Below, one piece after another: positions 20,663-33,701 of a stretch of 64,000 bases of DNA. This DNA is from Arthrobotrys musiformis. Lineage: Eukaryota; Ascomycota; Orbiliomycetes; Orbiliales; Orbiliaceae. The DNA lies in NCBI GenBank assembly GCA_036971715.1, contig JAVHJL010000002.1:2636501-2700500 (forward strand), given 5' to 3'. Position 1 is the first letter of the stretch. Each line of letters opens with the position of its first letter. Position numbers and translations under genes: made by a program. The notes below the pieces were generated by a model, which had not been told where the DNA came from, searched no databases, and saw only the letters and a list, made by a program, of their open reading frames with translations.

Positions 20663-21248
20663 TGTGCCTATGTTTCGAAAGGATGAACAGAGAAGGAAAA
20701 GAGGAAGCCCTCACTGAAGGACTCCAATGGTTATGGTGGTGGTGCGGTGATGAGGTAGATAGGTGGATGTGGGAGGGGTGCAAGCAACGTGGAATAAAAA
20801 TCGAAAACCCATCCGCCTGGCCAACCTCGGGAAAATTTTGCTGCGAGGCCTTGACGACAGACAACACAAACACGATAACGGCAGCTGGGGTCCTCATTCC
20901 ACGCAGAGTCCATGTATCCATATATTATATATCACGGCACTGTTCTAAAAAATCCCTCTGCGGACAGAATCAAGGCATTCACGAGCGGGGGAGAGCAATC
21001 TCAGTGATCAATGAATCCGTGGTACTTTTATTCACATTAATACAAAAAACAGCGGCTGGCTTACAATATGAGGTCATAGTATCTACTACACAAAATAGCT
21101 AAGGCAAAGCAAAAAAAAACGAGTACTGGCAAGTGCAATCCATCCCGACCCAAATTCAAAGTGTGCATACATACATTCCCACCCGTCAAAACAAACGTAC
21201 ACAATTTTTCATGCTTCAAATTACCTTCCGGAACCGATGGGCGGTGGT
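20663..21248. other. Intergenic: ATP2 promoter and branching-enzyme 3' region
   Basis: I see no coding signal. Open frames on both strands show no family resemblance. Confidence 0.5.
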
Positions 21249-23961
21249 TTAATCCACCTTAGCAAGTATGAGGGCTGTGCGTGTGGGAACTAGATTGTGG
21301 TATTCCTGTTAGCCCCAAAAAAACTCGCTCTTCCATTTCCCCGGCTGGGGTGACATATGAGGGGTCAACTTACTGTAAACCTGCAGGAAATTCGATCTAT
21401 CGTTCCACCTGAAATCAGTGGTAAAGAACTCTCCGCCCTCATCCACTCTCTCGAAACCTCCGTATAATTTGTTATCGGAGCTCAAGATGATTTGGTACTT
21501 GCCGGCAACTTCCACGCCGATTCTGTAGTCAGGGAAGCTGTTTGTGGGGTGGAAGTTGAAAATGAAGATCAAGTTAGCTCGCTCGAAGACAATGATCTTG
21601 TCTCCCTCGTGCTTCAAGCTAATGTAAGCCTGAGGCGCGCTGAGCCAGTGGTACTGTTCCTCAAGGTGCTGCATAGCAGAGTCGAACTCGTTCAAGTACT
21701 TGTAGCGAAGCAATTTGTCATCCAAGATGTTCCACTGTCGCCTTGCGTACCAGAACGAATTGCCGTTTCCTTCTCTTGGGAAATCGAGCCATTCGGGGTG
21801 ACCGAATTCATTTCCTAGGAACTCTTTGTTAGGGACTAGACGCTCGCAAAAGTATTTCTTGGACACAAACCTTCGAAGTTCAAGTATCCCTCACCACCCA
21901 ATGTGTGCGAGATGAGGCGGATCAGTTTGTGAAGCTCGAGGCCTCTCTGGATCTTTGGTGTCAACTCTGTTAGGTCGGACATGTGTGTGTACATTTGCTC
22001 ATTGCAAAGCCACATCATGAGTGTCTTGTCTCCGACCAATCTACCCGGATATTGTCAGCAAGATGATCCCCAAGAAAATGAATACGTATGGTAAACTTAC
22101 GCTTGATCGTGGCTTTCAGCGTAGGCAATAGTCTTCTCTCCGTGCCTCCTGTTGGTCAATGTGAAGCAGACATTGCCGATATCCCAGTCGTCATCCTTCT
22201 GCTCCTTCAACATCTTAATCCACATATCAGGAACAGCCATGGCTAGTCTGTAGTCAAACCCAACACCACCGAGAGAAAGTGGGAGACAAAGGCCGGGCAT
22301 TCCAGACACGTCTTCTGCAATGGAAATGATCTGTTCTTTATACACTTGACGTAACATCTCATTTGCCTAGAGCACGGGATTGTCAAAATCAGTCGCCTTT
22401 GAAAAGTAGAGGGTTTTTGACACTACTCACCAACATCAAATACACAACACCCTCATCGTCAACGCTGGGTCCAAAATACTCGTGGTACCCACCAGAAAAT
22501 CCGCTAGTAGCTTTCTTAGCTTCTGTTCATACCTGGAATTAAGGGAATAAAAAACTTACGTTCCTATACCGTGGTGGACGTAGAGCATACTGGTAACACC
22601 ATCGAATCGGAAACCATCGAACTGGTATTCTTCAATGTAGAATCGAAGATTCGACAACAAGAAACGCAAAACTTCATGGTTTCCGTAGTTGAACAACCTA
22701 GAGTCCCACAGGTCGTGCCTTCCCTTACCCCCACTATGGAAGTAAAGGTGGTCTGTACCGTCGAACATGTTCAGGCCGTCAAGAACGTTGTTTGAAGCAT
22801 GCGAGTGCACAACATCAAGAAGAACTGTGATGCCCAGGCCATGGGCAGTATCAATGAGCTCCTTGAGCTCGTCTGGGGTACCATAACGACTCGAAGCAGC
22901 AAAGAAAGAGTTGATCTGGTAACCAAAGGAAGCATAGTAGGCATGCTCCATGATAGCCATCAATTGGATGACATTGTACCCGAGTTTCTTGATTCTCGGT
23001 AGGACATCTCTTGTGAACTCAACGTAAGTACCAACTTTGGGGTCTTTGGTACTGATACCGACGTGGGCCTCATAGATACGAACCGAAGAGGGCTTCGGCG
23101 GGCGGGTGTTCTTGAATTGATATGGAGTTGGGGGGTTCCAGAATCGACCGTCATACTCGGATTTGACGGATAGTTCCTGGGTCACTCTTGTGATCCAAGC
23201 TGGGACTCTGTGGATCCACTCGTGTTGGCCATGGCCGTTTGTGATCCTCATCACAAGCTACACATAAAACAGAAATATTAGCCTCGATTACAGAACATAT
23301 TACGAGAAACACCCTTTCAAGTGGTAATACGAACCTTAACTTTGGCGTCATGAGCAATTACGGGCTTTCCATCTTTGGCGGGAAGGGTCAATTCCCAGAC
23401 ACCGAAGGGGTCCCGTGTCATGGCATAGTCGCCCTGATCCCAATTGTGGTCCCATCCATTGCCAATGATTAAATGTGCGGTTTCGGCATTGGGAGCCCAT
23501 TCTCTGTATGTGATATCTCCGTTTTTCAACACGTTGAAGCCGAAGCGTTCGTATCCCTAACACGCGCGATTTACGATAGCACGTTAGCTTGGAACTCTTA
23601 TCTCTCAACATTTAATGGACCAAACAACCAAACCACAAAATCAAGATATTTCAACAAGAAAAAGTGATAAATAAAAATAAAGTAAAAGGAAAGGGGAAAA
23701 CGGATTTTTATTTACCCTTGAGAATTTCTCTAGACCGCCTTCTGCTTCATTGATCTTTCGAATCCAATCTTGAGCAAGATCATAACGGTACTTGATGTTG
23801 CCCTTCCATGGTCCTAGCCAGGGATCCAAGGCAACTATGCCGGTCCCTGGCTCTAGTTCCTCAACTGGTGGAGGTGGTGGAGGTTCCGTGACGGTCACGT
23901 CCTCCTTCTTGGTAATAGTCTCAGGAACAGCCTGGGCAGCTGGAGCTACAGCGGCAGCCAT
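21249..23961 (-). CDS. GLC3: 1,4-alpha-glucan (glycogen) branching enzyme
   Basis: This GH13 branching enzyme introduces alpha-1,6 branches into glycogen. The start at 23961 reads MAAAVAPAAQ. A carbohydrate-binding (CBM48) region includes YREWAPNAETAHLIIG. The catalytic barrel has DVVHSHASNN, the nucleophile region DGFRFDGVTSMLY, the acid/base region AEDVSGMPG and AYAESHDQA. NEFGHPEWLDFPREGNGNS follows. The last intron (donor after LQVY near 21364) leads to IPTRTALILAKVD at 21249, the normal family C-terminus; the unspliced reading to 21309 is not used. Introns also lie near 23700-23560, 23330-23255, 22560-22510, 22440-22380, 22100-22040 and 21860-21820. Confidence 0.96.
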
Positions 23962-24971
23962 TGAATAGTAATTTTTCAGAGATAACTTTTTTTGAAATTG
24001 AAATTGAAAACGGTGAAAAATTAAAGAGACTAGTAATTGATGACGGTAGGAATGGAATTGATTTCAGAGCTGAGGAGAAGAGAAGAGAAGAGAAGAGGGG
24101 TTGTGGCCAGGCGACTCGCAATGAGAGATATACTTATAGCTAAGTATGGTGGTTCTGGTGGTTCTGGTGGTTATGGGTGTTCGATTCTCGAGCAGGGTCC
24201 CAAAGCAGAGGCCTGTAAATGTGCGTTGTCGCGGGAATAATCAACAGGAATGACGAGCGTCGAGAGGAGGGGCAGCTTGCATGCAGAGAGGGGTAGTTTA
24301 TCTGTGATGTGAACGCAATGGAATAACCTCGAAAGAAAAAATCGTACATGCATATGCGAAGCAGGAGGACGTGTTCTTATTGATATTGATTCCGAAAGGC
24401 CAGCTGCAGAATCCTCATTGCAGGGCAATGAATTGCAATTGAAGCTAAGATGAGAATTAATTCTCGCAATCTCTCAAGGGCCGAGTTGAAGGCGTCCCAA
24501 CGGAGTCCTTTCGCCTCCCTCGCTCGTAAACTCGGGGCTTGGCGACGGGTTTGTTGAAAATCCAGATACGTCATGTTTTCCTACGGCCGTTTTTTTTTTT
24601 TTGCCTTCACTCGAGTGACTTAATCTTGGGTACTTGATAATGGGTACTAAATAAAGTACTGAGCTTATCGGGTTATAACTCAGCTGTTAATGGTCGCCAA
24701 GGCCCGTGTAAATGTTCTGCATATGCGCGAGCTCTTGTCTCGTCCCATTCCTACATTGCAATATGCAACATGCTCCAATAACACGTCGTCCTTTATTATC
24801 ACCGCTTCTATTAAAATATTTAAAATGTTATGTAGGTGTGTGTGCACGTAGACGACAAAGATTCTCGACTGTTCTCTTCATGCGAGGGCTGCATTAAATT
24901 CTTCTCACGACGTTTTTTCGTTATCAGTCCCAGCCCTTCTTTTATTGAGGGTTTTTTGTTTTTTCGTTTTT
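23962..24971. other. Intergenic: GLC3 promoter and COG6 3' region
   Basis: A short AGAAG-type simple repeat lies at about 24071-24100, and a poly-T run lies at 24590-24601. No gene is seen. Confidence 0.5.
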
Positions 24972-27343
24972 CTACCCTAGAAGAATCTCCATCTCCTGCG
25001 TCGTTCTCGGGAATGCCTCCCTGGAGTACACCGTGGGGGGTAGGTCTTCCAACGCTGCTTCGATGCGAGCGAAATCGCTGACGAACCTATCCAAAGAAGC
25101 ACGAATAATACTCTTCTTGAGCGAAGGCCGCGATAGGTAAATGAGGCGGGACTCGGCATCGATCATCGCGCTAGGGAGAAATTCATCGAGCTGCTGCGAG
25201 CATTCCAGAAGAATAGCTTCTGTCACTGCGCCGCTATCAAAGGGTTCTTCATCATTCCCAGTATCCAATAAAATTGCGAGGCCCGATGCAGTTAAGAAGT
25301 AATCATGCAGTTGGTCTACAATTGCAGCCACATGCTGATCAACATCTCTGTCAAGGTGATGAATGTAATTTTCCGTGCCGTATGTAGACAGTCTCATAGT
25401 ATTCTACGGGAACAAGTTAGATCAAATCTCAGGTGTCCGGGAATCCTAGCATCTTAGTTATCACGGTACTAACCTTAGAGACCTCCAAGCAATTTACCAT
25501 GAATATGTGTGATTCTAAAGCTGCGAGGTCTTTCGAAAGAGTTTGGCAGCCTTGGATATACGGGTGCAGCGCTTCAGAATAGATCATGTCGAATGCTTGC
25601 GGCTTGTACTCGTCTGATATTAGAGAGGCCTCAAAACTCTTAACTAGATCTTTGAATCTTGCTAAAGCATCCATTAAGAATACGGGCGGTGATAGATCTT
25701 GTGTCGCTGACGGCAAGTCATGTTGAACAGACCTAACCAAGTCTCGTAGACAACTCTGGAGCTGTCTTGTCGCTGTTGATATGAGGCTACAGTGGGTAAG
25801 TAAGCAAGAGGTCTTCAAAATTGCGACAAGGACAATTATCTACCCATCGATGGCAGCGACAAGAACGGCGTCGGGACCAAGCAGTTTCTTAAATGTTTCT
25901 CGGTAAAACATCAAAATATTTAATATTCCGTATAAGAGCGTAGGCTCTTCGTGACTTGATATAACTTGCTCCGTCCGATACTAGTCCAAAGTCAGCCTTG
26001 GAAGACCGTTATCATAAAATCGATGTACCCACCCTAAACGTTGAAAGGACAGCTTCGAGCGACTTGTCGGCTAGCGGACGAACATGGTCTTTCAGTCGAG
26101 TTTCAGTCTCAAGCAACGATTCGAGACCTTCGTCTGCGAGGCCGCCGCGGGGTTCGTCGCCGGGAGCAAGCTCGAATATAGCCTGTAACGCTTCAACTTC
26201 ACTAACTAAAGCAGAGTGGAGCCACGCGAGCATATCTCCAATATAACGGATGGGGTCGTGAGCCATCAGGTCAATAGGTTTATCCACTGATCTACCATTA
26301 CCACCTGTCAAGGCAATATTGAATGATTCAGTAAGAGTCCGCTGCCGCGACTCCGCCAGAGTATCAATACAACTCCTACAATGAAATATCAATATAAAGT
26401 ACTATGGCCGTGGGCTCAGTAGGTGGCTTACTGTAAAAGTGCAGGACGGCTGGTGAGGACATCAAGAGCCTTTCGCACACGGTGGTTTCCAGTGGGCGTC
26501 TCAAAGGATAGGAACTTGAGCTCCCTCTGCAACCACAGGTAAACTCTTTGATATGCCGAATTGAGATTCCTCGTCATCTGGTCCATAATTTCGACACTGC
26601 ATACGACTATCAGCGACTAGCTTGAATACGAGTCTCAACACGGCCACGGCTCCATACCCTGCACGAGTGCTTTCGGAGCCAAGTAGCACCTGACAGTCCG
26701 TGTGAATACCCTTGACTCTAACCAACGTGTCGAAGAAGTCATCATCAAGTGACTGCGGTGAGGACGTGATATTGGCCAAATCCGCCACGGGGAGAGTGAA
26801 TTTCTGCAGGAAGGCCTGGAGTAGAGCCTCCTTCCTGTGGACCTTCTCCCTATCTCCCAGCATTACTTCGCCCTCCTGCACGACGGAACCAATCTCTTTG
26901 GCACCGTGTTCCACCCGAGCTGAAACATCGCTGAAGGTTTCGTGTAGTCCTTTCAGGGCATCACCGATAAACCGTACTTGCTGAGGTAGGGAACATTAGT
27001 ATTCAGATAAGACGATCCACTGCAAACGGAAGCATTGTACTACCTCAGCTATCAACCCGAAGTCCTTGATGACTTGCGTATTACTACCAGCCAGTTCATG
27101 GAAAGTCTGAGCACGTAGTCGACGACGGGTGTCGGCATTGTTGTTTTCCACAATTGAAGTGAACGCGGTCAGAACCTCTTTGATATCCGGGTCCGTCGCG
27201 GATGTGGACAAGATATGAGCCGCCTTGAGAGGAAGATGATTGGACTTCAGGCCCGGAGTGTCGGGCAGACCACCGGCATCGGCAAGATAACGGCCATCTC
27301 GGTCATCAAGATGCAGCAGGATCTCCGGGGTGGTCATGGCCAT
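24972..27343 (-). CDS. COG6: Conserved oligomeric Golgi complex subunit 6
   Basis: COG6 is a lobe B subunit of the COG tether for retrograde transport within the Golgi. The start at 27343 reads MAMTTPEILLHLDDRDGRYL. Coiled-coil-prone helical stretches follow (TRRRLRAQTFHELAGSN; GDREKVHRKEALLQAFLQKF). The family signature region is LMAHDPIRYIGDMLAWLHSA, then LVSEVEALQAIFE. The C-terminus reads AFPRTTQEMEILLG. Introns are near 27045-26985, 26645-26575, 26440-26375, 26035-25965, 25850-25790, 25475 and 25400. Length is in the usual range for fungal COG6. Confidence 0.92.
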
Positions 27344-28133
27344 GTTCCAGCGCGACGGGTACCGGTGTGGGGTTTTGGCGGCGCTTTTCTGGCTGACCTA
27401 GTTACTCGCAATCGCCTGTTGGTACCTGCATAGAATGGACTAAGTCAGGACAGACCACCACTGCGAGGGGCCTATTTTTAGCAGCCACCTTTATATATTG
27501 TAGTACTGGTAGCAGTATTGTGCGGGTGTAGTAAGATCAGGCATTATCTAACGCCGCCGGACATGTTGAAGATTGAGAATGCCGCGAAATGAGCAGAGCC
27601 AGCACCGCCTCCGTACATGCCCAGAGTAAGAGCGCATAGTAGGAGTGTCAAGCTTGCCGAGAGGCCTCTTCTGGCAATTCCAATTTCTGGCTGGTTGTGT
27701 GGACCCGACCTGGCCGACCGACCTGGAGAACTCAACTTCCGGGCAGCCAGGCCAAACAAACCACTTAACCAGCCAGCCAGCCCATTGACACTCCGCCCTC
27801 CAAGCTGACGACCTTCCCGTTTCCGTTTCCAGTTCCAGTTCCATTCCCATCATCTTCCTATTCTCTTCTTCTTCCTTTCCTCTTCCAGCTCCCAAACCCA
27901 GCCGGTCTGACGCCCTTTCCCTTGATTTTCTGATTTTCTGTTATTTACGACCAGTCCCGATTCTCGACCGCTGAAGAAAAAGCCTCCGACCGACATTAAA
28001 AATCATCCCTTCGCGACTCCTGCTTGCCTGTCTGTATCTGGTTCCACCCATCTGAAGGGCTGTCACAAACATCAAACATCACCCTCAAACTCATCGCAAA
28101 CATACCACCAACACCCACAGCCCTCATCTCGAG
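27344..28133. promoter_or_regulatory. Divergent COG6/CDC50 promoter region
   Basis: A minus-strand open frame at 27544-27760 contains a hydrophobic stretch but has no upstream ATG, so it is not called. From about 27820 to 28130 the + strand is pyrimidine-rich, typical of a fungal leader. Confidence 0.45.
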
Positions 28134-29738
28134 ATGAGTCGGACTTCCGAAGACAACGAAGGCGTCGACCCTCGAGACAAGAAGAAGAAGGAGAAGACCA
28201 GAAGACCCGGCAGTACGTCACATCTGCAATAACAATAACCTTTATAAAATCTCTCTCCGTTGTTTGTCGCCTAGCTGACCGGTGGCCCCCTGATGACGAT
28301 GTATAGATACCGCCTTCAAACAGCAGCGTTTAAAAGCATGGCAGTAAGATAACTACCTCATGGACCGACAATACTATTGATATCGGTCTATCAACCCCGT
28401 GTTTATCGTGCCATGTGTCTAACCCGTTCCTTCCGATAGACCTATTTTAACCCCCAAGACCGTACTGCCTCTCTTCTTCGCAGTCGGTATAGTGTTTGCG
28501 CCAATCGGTGGCTTGCTGCTTTGGGCTTCTGAACAGGTACACCGACCACTGATACCACTCGACATCCGTTCATCATGTTAATCGTCCCGTTCAATAGGTT
28601 CAAGAATTAGTTATAGACTACACTGATTGCGCCTCTGCTTCCGGGTCCACCAGGGACTTCGTTCCCATCCCATCCGACAAGGTCCGGAAAAGCTTCTACA
28701 AGCCGACAGTTGAAAACAAACAAGATGCATCATGGAAATATGTGACCAATGTTACCACCATCGGCGGCCGTCAAGTCAATAACACCGTTTGCACGCTCAA
28801 ATTCCAACTCGAGGCCGACATGACCGCCCCGGTGCTGCTCTATTACCGACTTACCAACTTCTACCAGAACCACCGTCGATACGTCAAGTCTGTCAACGAG
28901 GATCAGTTACGGGGCAACGATGTTGGAGCTGGGACGTTGGATACCAGTGAATCATGTTCACCTTTGGCCGTCGATGCCGCCGGGAAGATCATATATCCTT
29001 GCGGTCTGATGGCGAACTCGCTCTTCAACGACACCTTCGGATCCCCAATTCTTGTCCAGAAGCGTGGAGGAACCGGTTCTCGAGAGGAAGTCTATCAGAT
29101 GACGAACAAGGGCATCGCATGGCCGAGTGACGCGGATCGTTATGGTACAACCAAGTACAATCTTAGTCAGATTGTACCCCCTCCCAACTGGATCAATATG
29201 TTCCCCAACGGCTACAATGCGACGAATTTGCCAAACCTCAAAGAGTGGGAAGAATTGCAGGTCTGGATGCGTACTGCCGGTCTCCCAACCTTCAGCAAAC
29301 TAGCACGACGTAATGATACCGCCACTATGGAGAATGGTGTTTATACCCTTGATATAAAAATGAGTATGAGGAAATCTTAGCAAGCCTTTTTCTGATTTTT
29401 TTGGATGAGCTAACATAATACTCGCTACAGATTTCCCTGTTACTCTATACGGAGGTACCAAATCCATTGTTCTGTCTACCAGGACAGTTATGGGAGGAAA
29501 GAACCCATTCCTAGGGATTGCATATATTGTTGTCGGTGGCCTATGCGTGCTACTCGGTGTCATATTTACCGCTCGCCACTTGTTCAAGCCTAGGTTTGTC
29601 AAATTCTGCCTTAGAACCACGCTCAAGAACATATCCACTAACTAGGTATTCACCCATAGAAAACTCGGTGATCACACATACCTCAGCTGGGAAAATGGAC
29701 CAGCTGCTGCTTCTGCCACGGGCCGTGATTTATCTTAG
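28134..29738 (+). CDS. CDC50: Cdc50/Lem3-family P4-ATPase (flippase) subunit
   Basis: This is the beta subunit of phospholipid flippases, with two membrane spans and a glycosylated luminal domain. It begins MSRTSEDNEGVDPRDKKKKE. TAFKQQRLKAWQ then PILTPKTVLPLFF leads into TM1 (AVGIVFAPIGGLLLW). Luminal motifs include YYRLTNFYQNHRRYVKS, CGLMANSLFNDTF, and IAWPSDADRYG. After the last introns NFPVTLYGGTKSIVLSTRT precedes TM2 (IAYIVVGGLCVLLGVIF), with a short tail ending GRDLS. Four or more introns are visible, the first at about 28214. Confidence 0.95.
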
Positions 29739-30466
29739 ATGCATTCGAAACGGAAAACGGAAAGGAAAACAAAAAAAGAAATTCATGCCTGGGAAAAAGA
29801 CTTTTTGTGGCTACGTTTTTTTATGACATGGGCGTATTTTGTCGCCGTTAGGGAACTGTTTTTTTAGGGTTGTCTCTTTTTATTCTGCTGTGCTTTTTAT
29901 CTCTCCTTCCTTCTTTCTCTCTTACCCCGTCTTTGGTCGCGCACCTTGTGGCCAGTACGGTTCTTTCATTTCTTGTAAGATTGGTTATTCCGAGGTTCTA
30001 GCATGTTGTGACTTATATGTTTGCTTCAATATTAAACAATGGAAGGTATCTTCTGTTAACAAAAGTTTCTGACGAATTGACAATGAAACAGAAAGGCGTG
30101 AGTGTATCTTAATTTTAACCATCATGCCGCCTGGGTTTTCTATGGATTCGGGCCTAGTACTCTTTTATGAAGGTATCTCTCTTTGGCTATGGACCACAGG
30201 ACTCGCGGTTAACCCTCGAGACTAGTACTTCCCCCTTCAGCTGTGACAAAGTTCCCCAGAATTAGGTCTGATCGTACATTTATAATAGGTAATATTAATA
30301 AAGCCTCCGGAATACCCTCTACGCCCACCCAAGTTGAACATAATTAACTCCTAGCAATGCAATGCCGATAATAAAAGCAAGTCTATATTTACATAAAAAA
30401 AATTTTTGAGGGTAAAATAAAAGAATAGAATAAATAGAAAAAAAGAGAACAACTCATATAACCTCA
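29739..30466. other. Intergenic: convergent 3' ends
   Basis: This is AT-rich sequence between two convergent genes. I see nothing beyond A-runs near 30390-30450. Confidence 0.55.
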
Positions 30467-31687
30467 TCAATGCATTTCATAAACATTAACATGAAGCGTC
30501 GGCGTCGGCGGTCTACGGTAGTAATTCGACGGAATATATACGCGGGCGCACTGCTCCAGCTGGCTGGCAGTGGGCCATTCGTATCTAGTATCGCTCGAAC
30601 CGATTTCTACGGGCGATTCGGGCGTTTTCATATCCGGGGAGGGGATCCTTGTGATACCCTGGGTATCAATAGGTGGAAGCCGGTGGGTACGTCTTCTCCT
30701 GCTGTCCCAGAGGAGGATGCCGGTTATTATTAGTGATATTGAGACTACTGGTACTGATATTGCCATTGCGATTTTTACGGTGTCTGGCATTAGTTGTGGG
30801 GTTGAGGTGGTCTCGTTCCCAGAGGTTGAGGTTGATGAAGGGGTTGGTTCGCTGGTTTCGCTGGGGGTTTCTGTAGCTGTTGAGGAAGTTGTGCTTGTGG
30901 ATTCGATGTTATTGATTGTGAATGCTGGTGTCGGGGTGGGTGTGGAGGTTGATGTTGGAGATCCGGCTTCGAAGTATTTTATTGTTATGGTTTCTGTGAT
31001 TCGCGAAAGTCCTATTGTGGGGAGTTGGAATCCTTTTCCCTTTTTACAGCAGCTGTTTATTTATTATCGAGGGGGGATGTTAGTCTCTAGCCTCTATCGT
31101 ATACGATATTCAATAGTGGGTATGGTATCATGGAGGCGGTTTATAACGTTGGGTTCACTTACGCTTCACCGACTGCTTCGTTCCCACAACATACCGTCCC
31201 GTCCTTACAGAAATGCACAGGTGCATTATTTGACATGTAATCTATATCGACCGTGCAGTCTCAAATTTTCCATTAGCATTAGCAAAAACCCATAAAACAT
31301 ATAAAACATAGTACATATATAAAATCGAGCCCGGCCAATACTATATTCAAAACATAAAGAATACATACCTCCAACCATACAAATCCTCAAACAAGCCGGA
31401 CTCTCCCACGTCTCATCTGTGCATCCGGCTCTATAATACCCCCCATCGCTGCCGGCACATAACCCGTTCGAAACGCACACGTCCACCTCATCACCCGACC
31501 GATTCGCCGTGGCACAGCACATCGAAGCACCCACGTTCGCACCCTTATTACACGCCCTGTAATCCGAGGAGTTGGTCAACGAGCCGTCTGGGAAATAACA
31601 CTCCGGTACGACTGCTATACTGATCTGTGCCGTGGCTGCTGTGATGAGGAGTAATATGCCTGTTATGTAAATGTAAAACGGTGGCAT
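30467..31687 (-). CDS. Cys-rich secreted/type I single-pass membrane protein, function unknown
   Basis: The start at 31687 opens a signal peptide (MPPFYIYITGILLLITAATA), followed by a Cys-rich ectodomain: CYFPDGS, SMCC, CVSNGLC, AGCTDETWESPACLRIC. Spliced exons add CTVDIDYMSNNAPVHFCKDG, TVCCGNE and EACCKKGKGFQ. A Ser/Thr/Pro-rich stalk (STSTPTPTP) leads to a transmembrane helix (IAMAISVPVVSISLIITGIL) and a cytosolic tail with RRRR. Introns are about 31368-31265 and 31162-31066. Proteins with this Cys pattern are frequent in Pezizomycotina but uncharacterised; a cell-surface role is an inference. Confidence 0.75.
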
Positions 31688-33701
31688 GGTGGTAATTAAG
31701 TTATATAAGAAATCGAGATAAGGAAAATGATATTGTCTCGTACCCAGACCTGGGGGGAAATGATAGTAAAAAGAGTGAATGAGTGAATAGGTTGAACTTC
31801 AATAATACTAACTATTGAAGCCAGTCCCTGATATAAAAATACCATCAAGATATGGAAAAGAAGCCAAAGAAGTTCCAAAAGAGGGGAAGAGGGGGTGCCG
31901 AGGACCCTATCGAGAAGCCGCAATACGTTAAAGCCTCAGGCACTTGCACAGCAGGCGCGAGCGTAACTCAAGAATTAAAGCCAACAGTAGAAAAAGACGA
32001 AAAGGGCCTCGTTCCAAGAGGGAAAGGGCTCTATACTCATAATATACTCCCAGTATATCAAATACATATTCACATACACCATATACCTTTCTGTGTATAA
32101 TAATATTCCCCCCAAAGAGGCTGGCTTAGTTGAGTAAACAGCCTTAGTAACAAGCGCCGTGCTACTTCATCGTCTATCCCGGCCCCAGCGCTCCTAGCAG
32201 CCTCAAAAAGTGGGTCCATCATCCCAAGAGCTCGAGGTATGAAACAAAATGTCACTTCCTGTATCCATACGACGAAGGCCACGACATGTTAGAATATTCC
32301 TCCAGTGCCTCTTTCACAGTACCGGTGACCTATATATCCCAGCAAACAAGCATTCTCACCCCGATCCTTTGGGTACACTCCCATGATCATGGTCAATCTC
32401 CATGGCATAAGTGAAACACCTGCAAATCGTCGGAATCGATCGATCCAATCGATACAGCCGGATATCAATATTCGCGTATGCACTATGCGATCCACCTTGA
32501 GGCTCCTAACACTTCCAAGAACAGCTTTGACAACTATGCATGTGGCTATATTAATAGCAATAGAAGGGTTCGGATGAAGGATATATATACCTACCCCGCC
32601 CGGGGTTTAATATATTTCTTCGTCTCCTAGCGCTGGGGATATATTGGAAGCAATGCAATGCAGTTCTGCAGAATTTCAACACAAATAGACCTTGTTGTAC
32701 TTTTACCACATATGGAGGTATTGAGGCTCTAGCAAGAGTAGTCTGGGGATAGCAAGAGGTATTCATTACCAAAGTACAAAAATTCAAATTCGACATTTGT
32801 TAGGTATACCGGTACACCGGTCCCAGGGTAGCTAAGTATAGAACCCCCATCAGCCTTAAATCCTGTTTCTTTTCCTTCCAAGATTCCCGGCGGCGAGGTT
32901 CTGAATCTGATTGGTTCGAATCGGTCCTGTACAGCTGAAGGTCCAACGCGGCTGCGCGGCACAACGAGTTGGGACGAAACATGCTGACAAGGGGGGCGGC
33001 GCCTGGTGAGTAGTATATATTGGTCGAGAGTTCGAACTGGAAAGTTTACACGACCTTTTTGATTCCTGTTGAAGGGCTCACTTTAATCTTAGGTCATGCT
33101 TCGAAATTCCTTCTGTTTCTGCTAGCTCGGCGAACTTCCCTTACCCATGGGCCTGGTTCACAAGACAAGGCTTGAGTTATGTGGGTACCTAGTAGGTATG
33201 TAGGCGAGGTACTTAGTGGTTTTCATAGCTATAGGACGACTAGAATATTAATTCCATCTGATTCCCACTACAATCGGCAGAATCAATATCATATTTTTAT
33301 GATATTTAGCGCAATAAATTTGTTTTAATCGATTTGTAAGAGCCTTCGAACTAGACCAAGCGACCTTAACGGAACACTAAGATAGTATAGAACCCCGATT
33401 CGATCCTTGGGGTGAAGATGTGCATATGTTGGAGGCCTGTATGCAGGCTGTAGTTTGCCACTTTAGAATCTAGCTGTAGTGCATGGCGGGCCACCCAGAT
33501 AATTATAACTATGGTACTACACGTCACTTGAACTAATAAAAGTAATATCCGACGATGTATATATTCTAATAAATGGTAAGTAAAACAGAACAACAAAGCA
33601 TTAGGTAAATGAAACAAATATGGTCTAATAATACAAGAAATAAAATAAAATTATATAAACATCTACACTCTATAAAAAAAACTGGCAGGTAATAAGTAAC
33701 T
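31688..33701. other. AT-rich low-coding stretch with possible gene remnants
   Basis: Minus-strand open segments at 32070-32282, 32289-32495, 32551-32796 and 32729-32962 lie head to tail but carry stops between them. None resembles a family I know. They could be exons of a fast-evolving gene or a decayed one. The rest (32990-33700) is AT-rich and looks non-coding. Confidence 0.3.

Noticed and set aside
20052..20921. 289-codon minus-strand frame as the ATP2 start
   Set aside because: Its start is far upstream and not presequence-like. A GTATGT donor after ATG at 20662 and an acceptor at 20440 give a perfect in-frame presequence instead.
27544..27760. 71-codon minus-strand frame with a hydrophobic segment
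   Set aside because: It lacks an ATG at its start (TTG) and I found no convincing upstream exon.
32895..32945. GGTTCGAATCGG as a tRNA T-arm
   Set aside because: The surrounding sequence does not form acceptor, D or anticodon stems.
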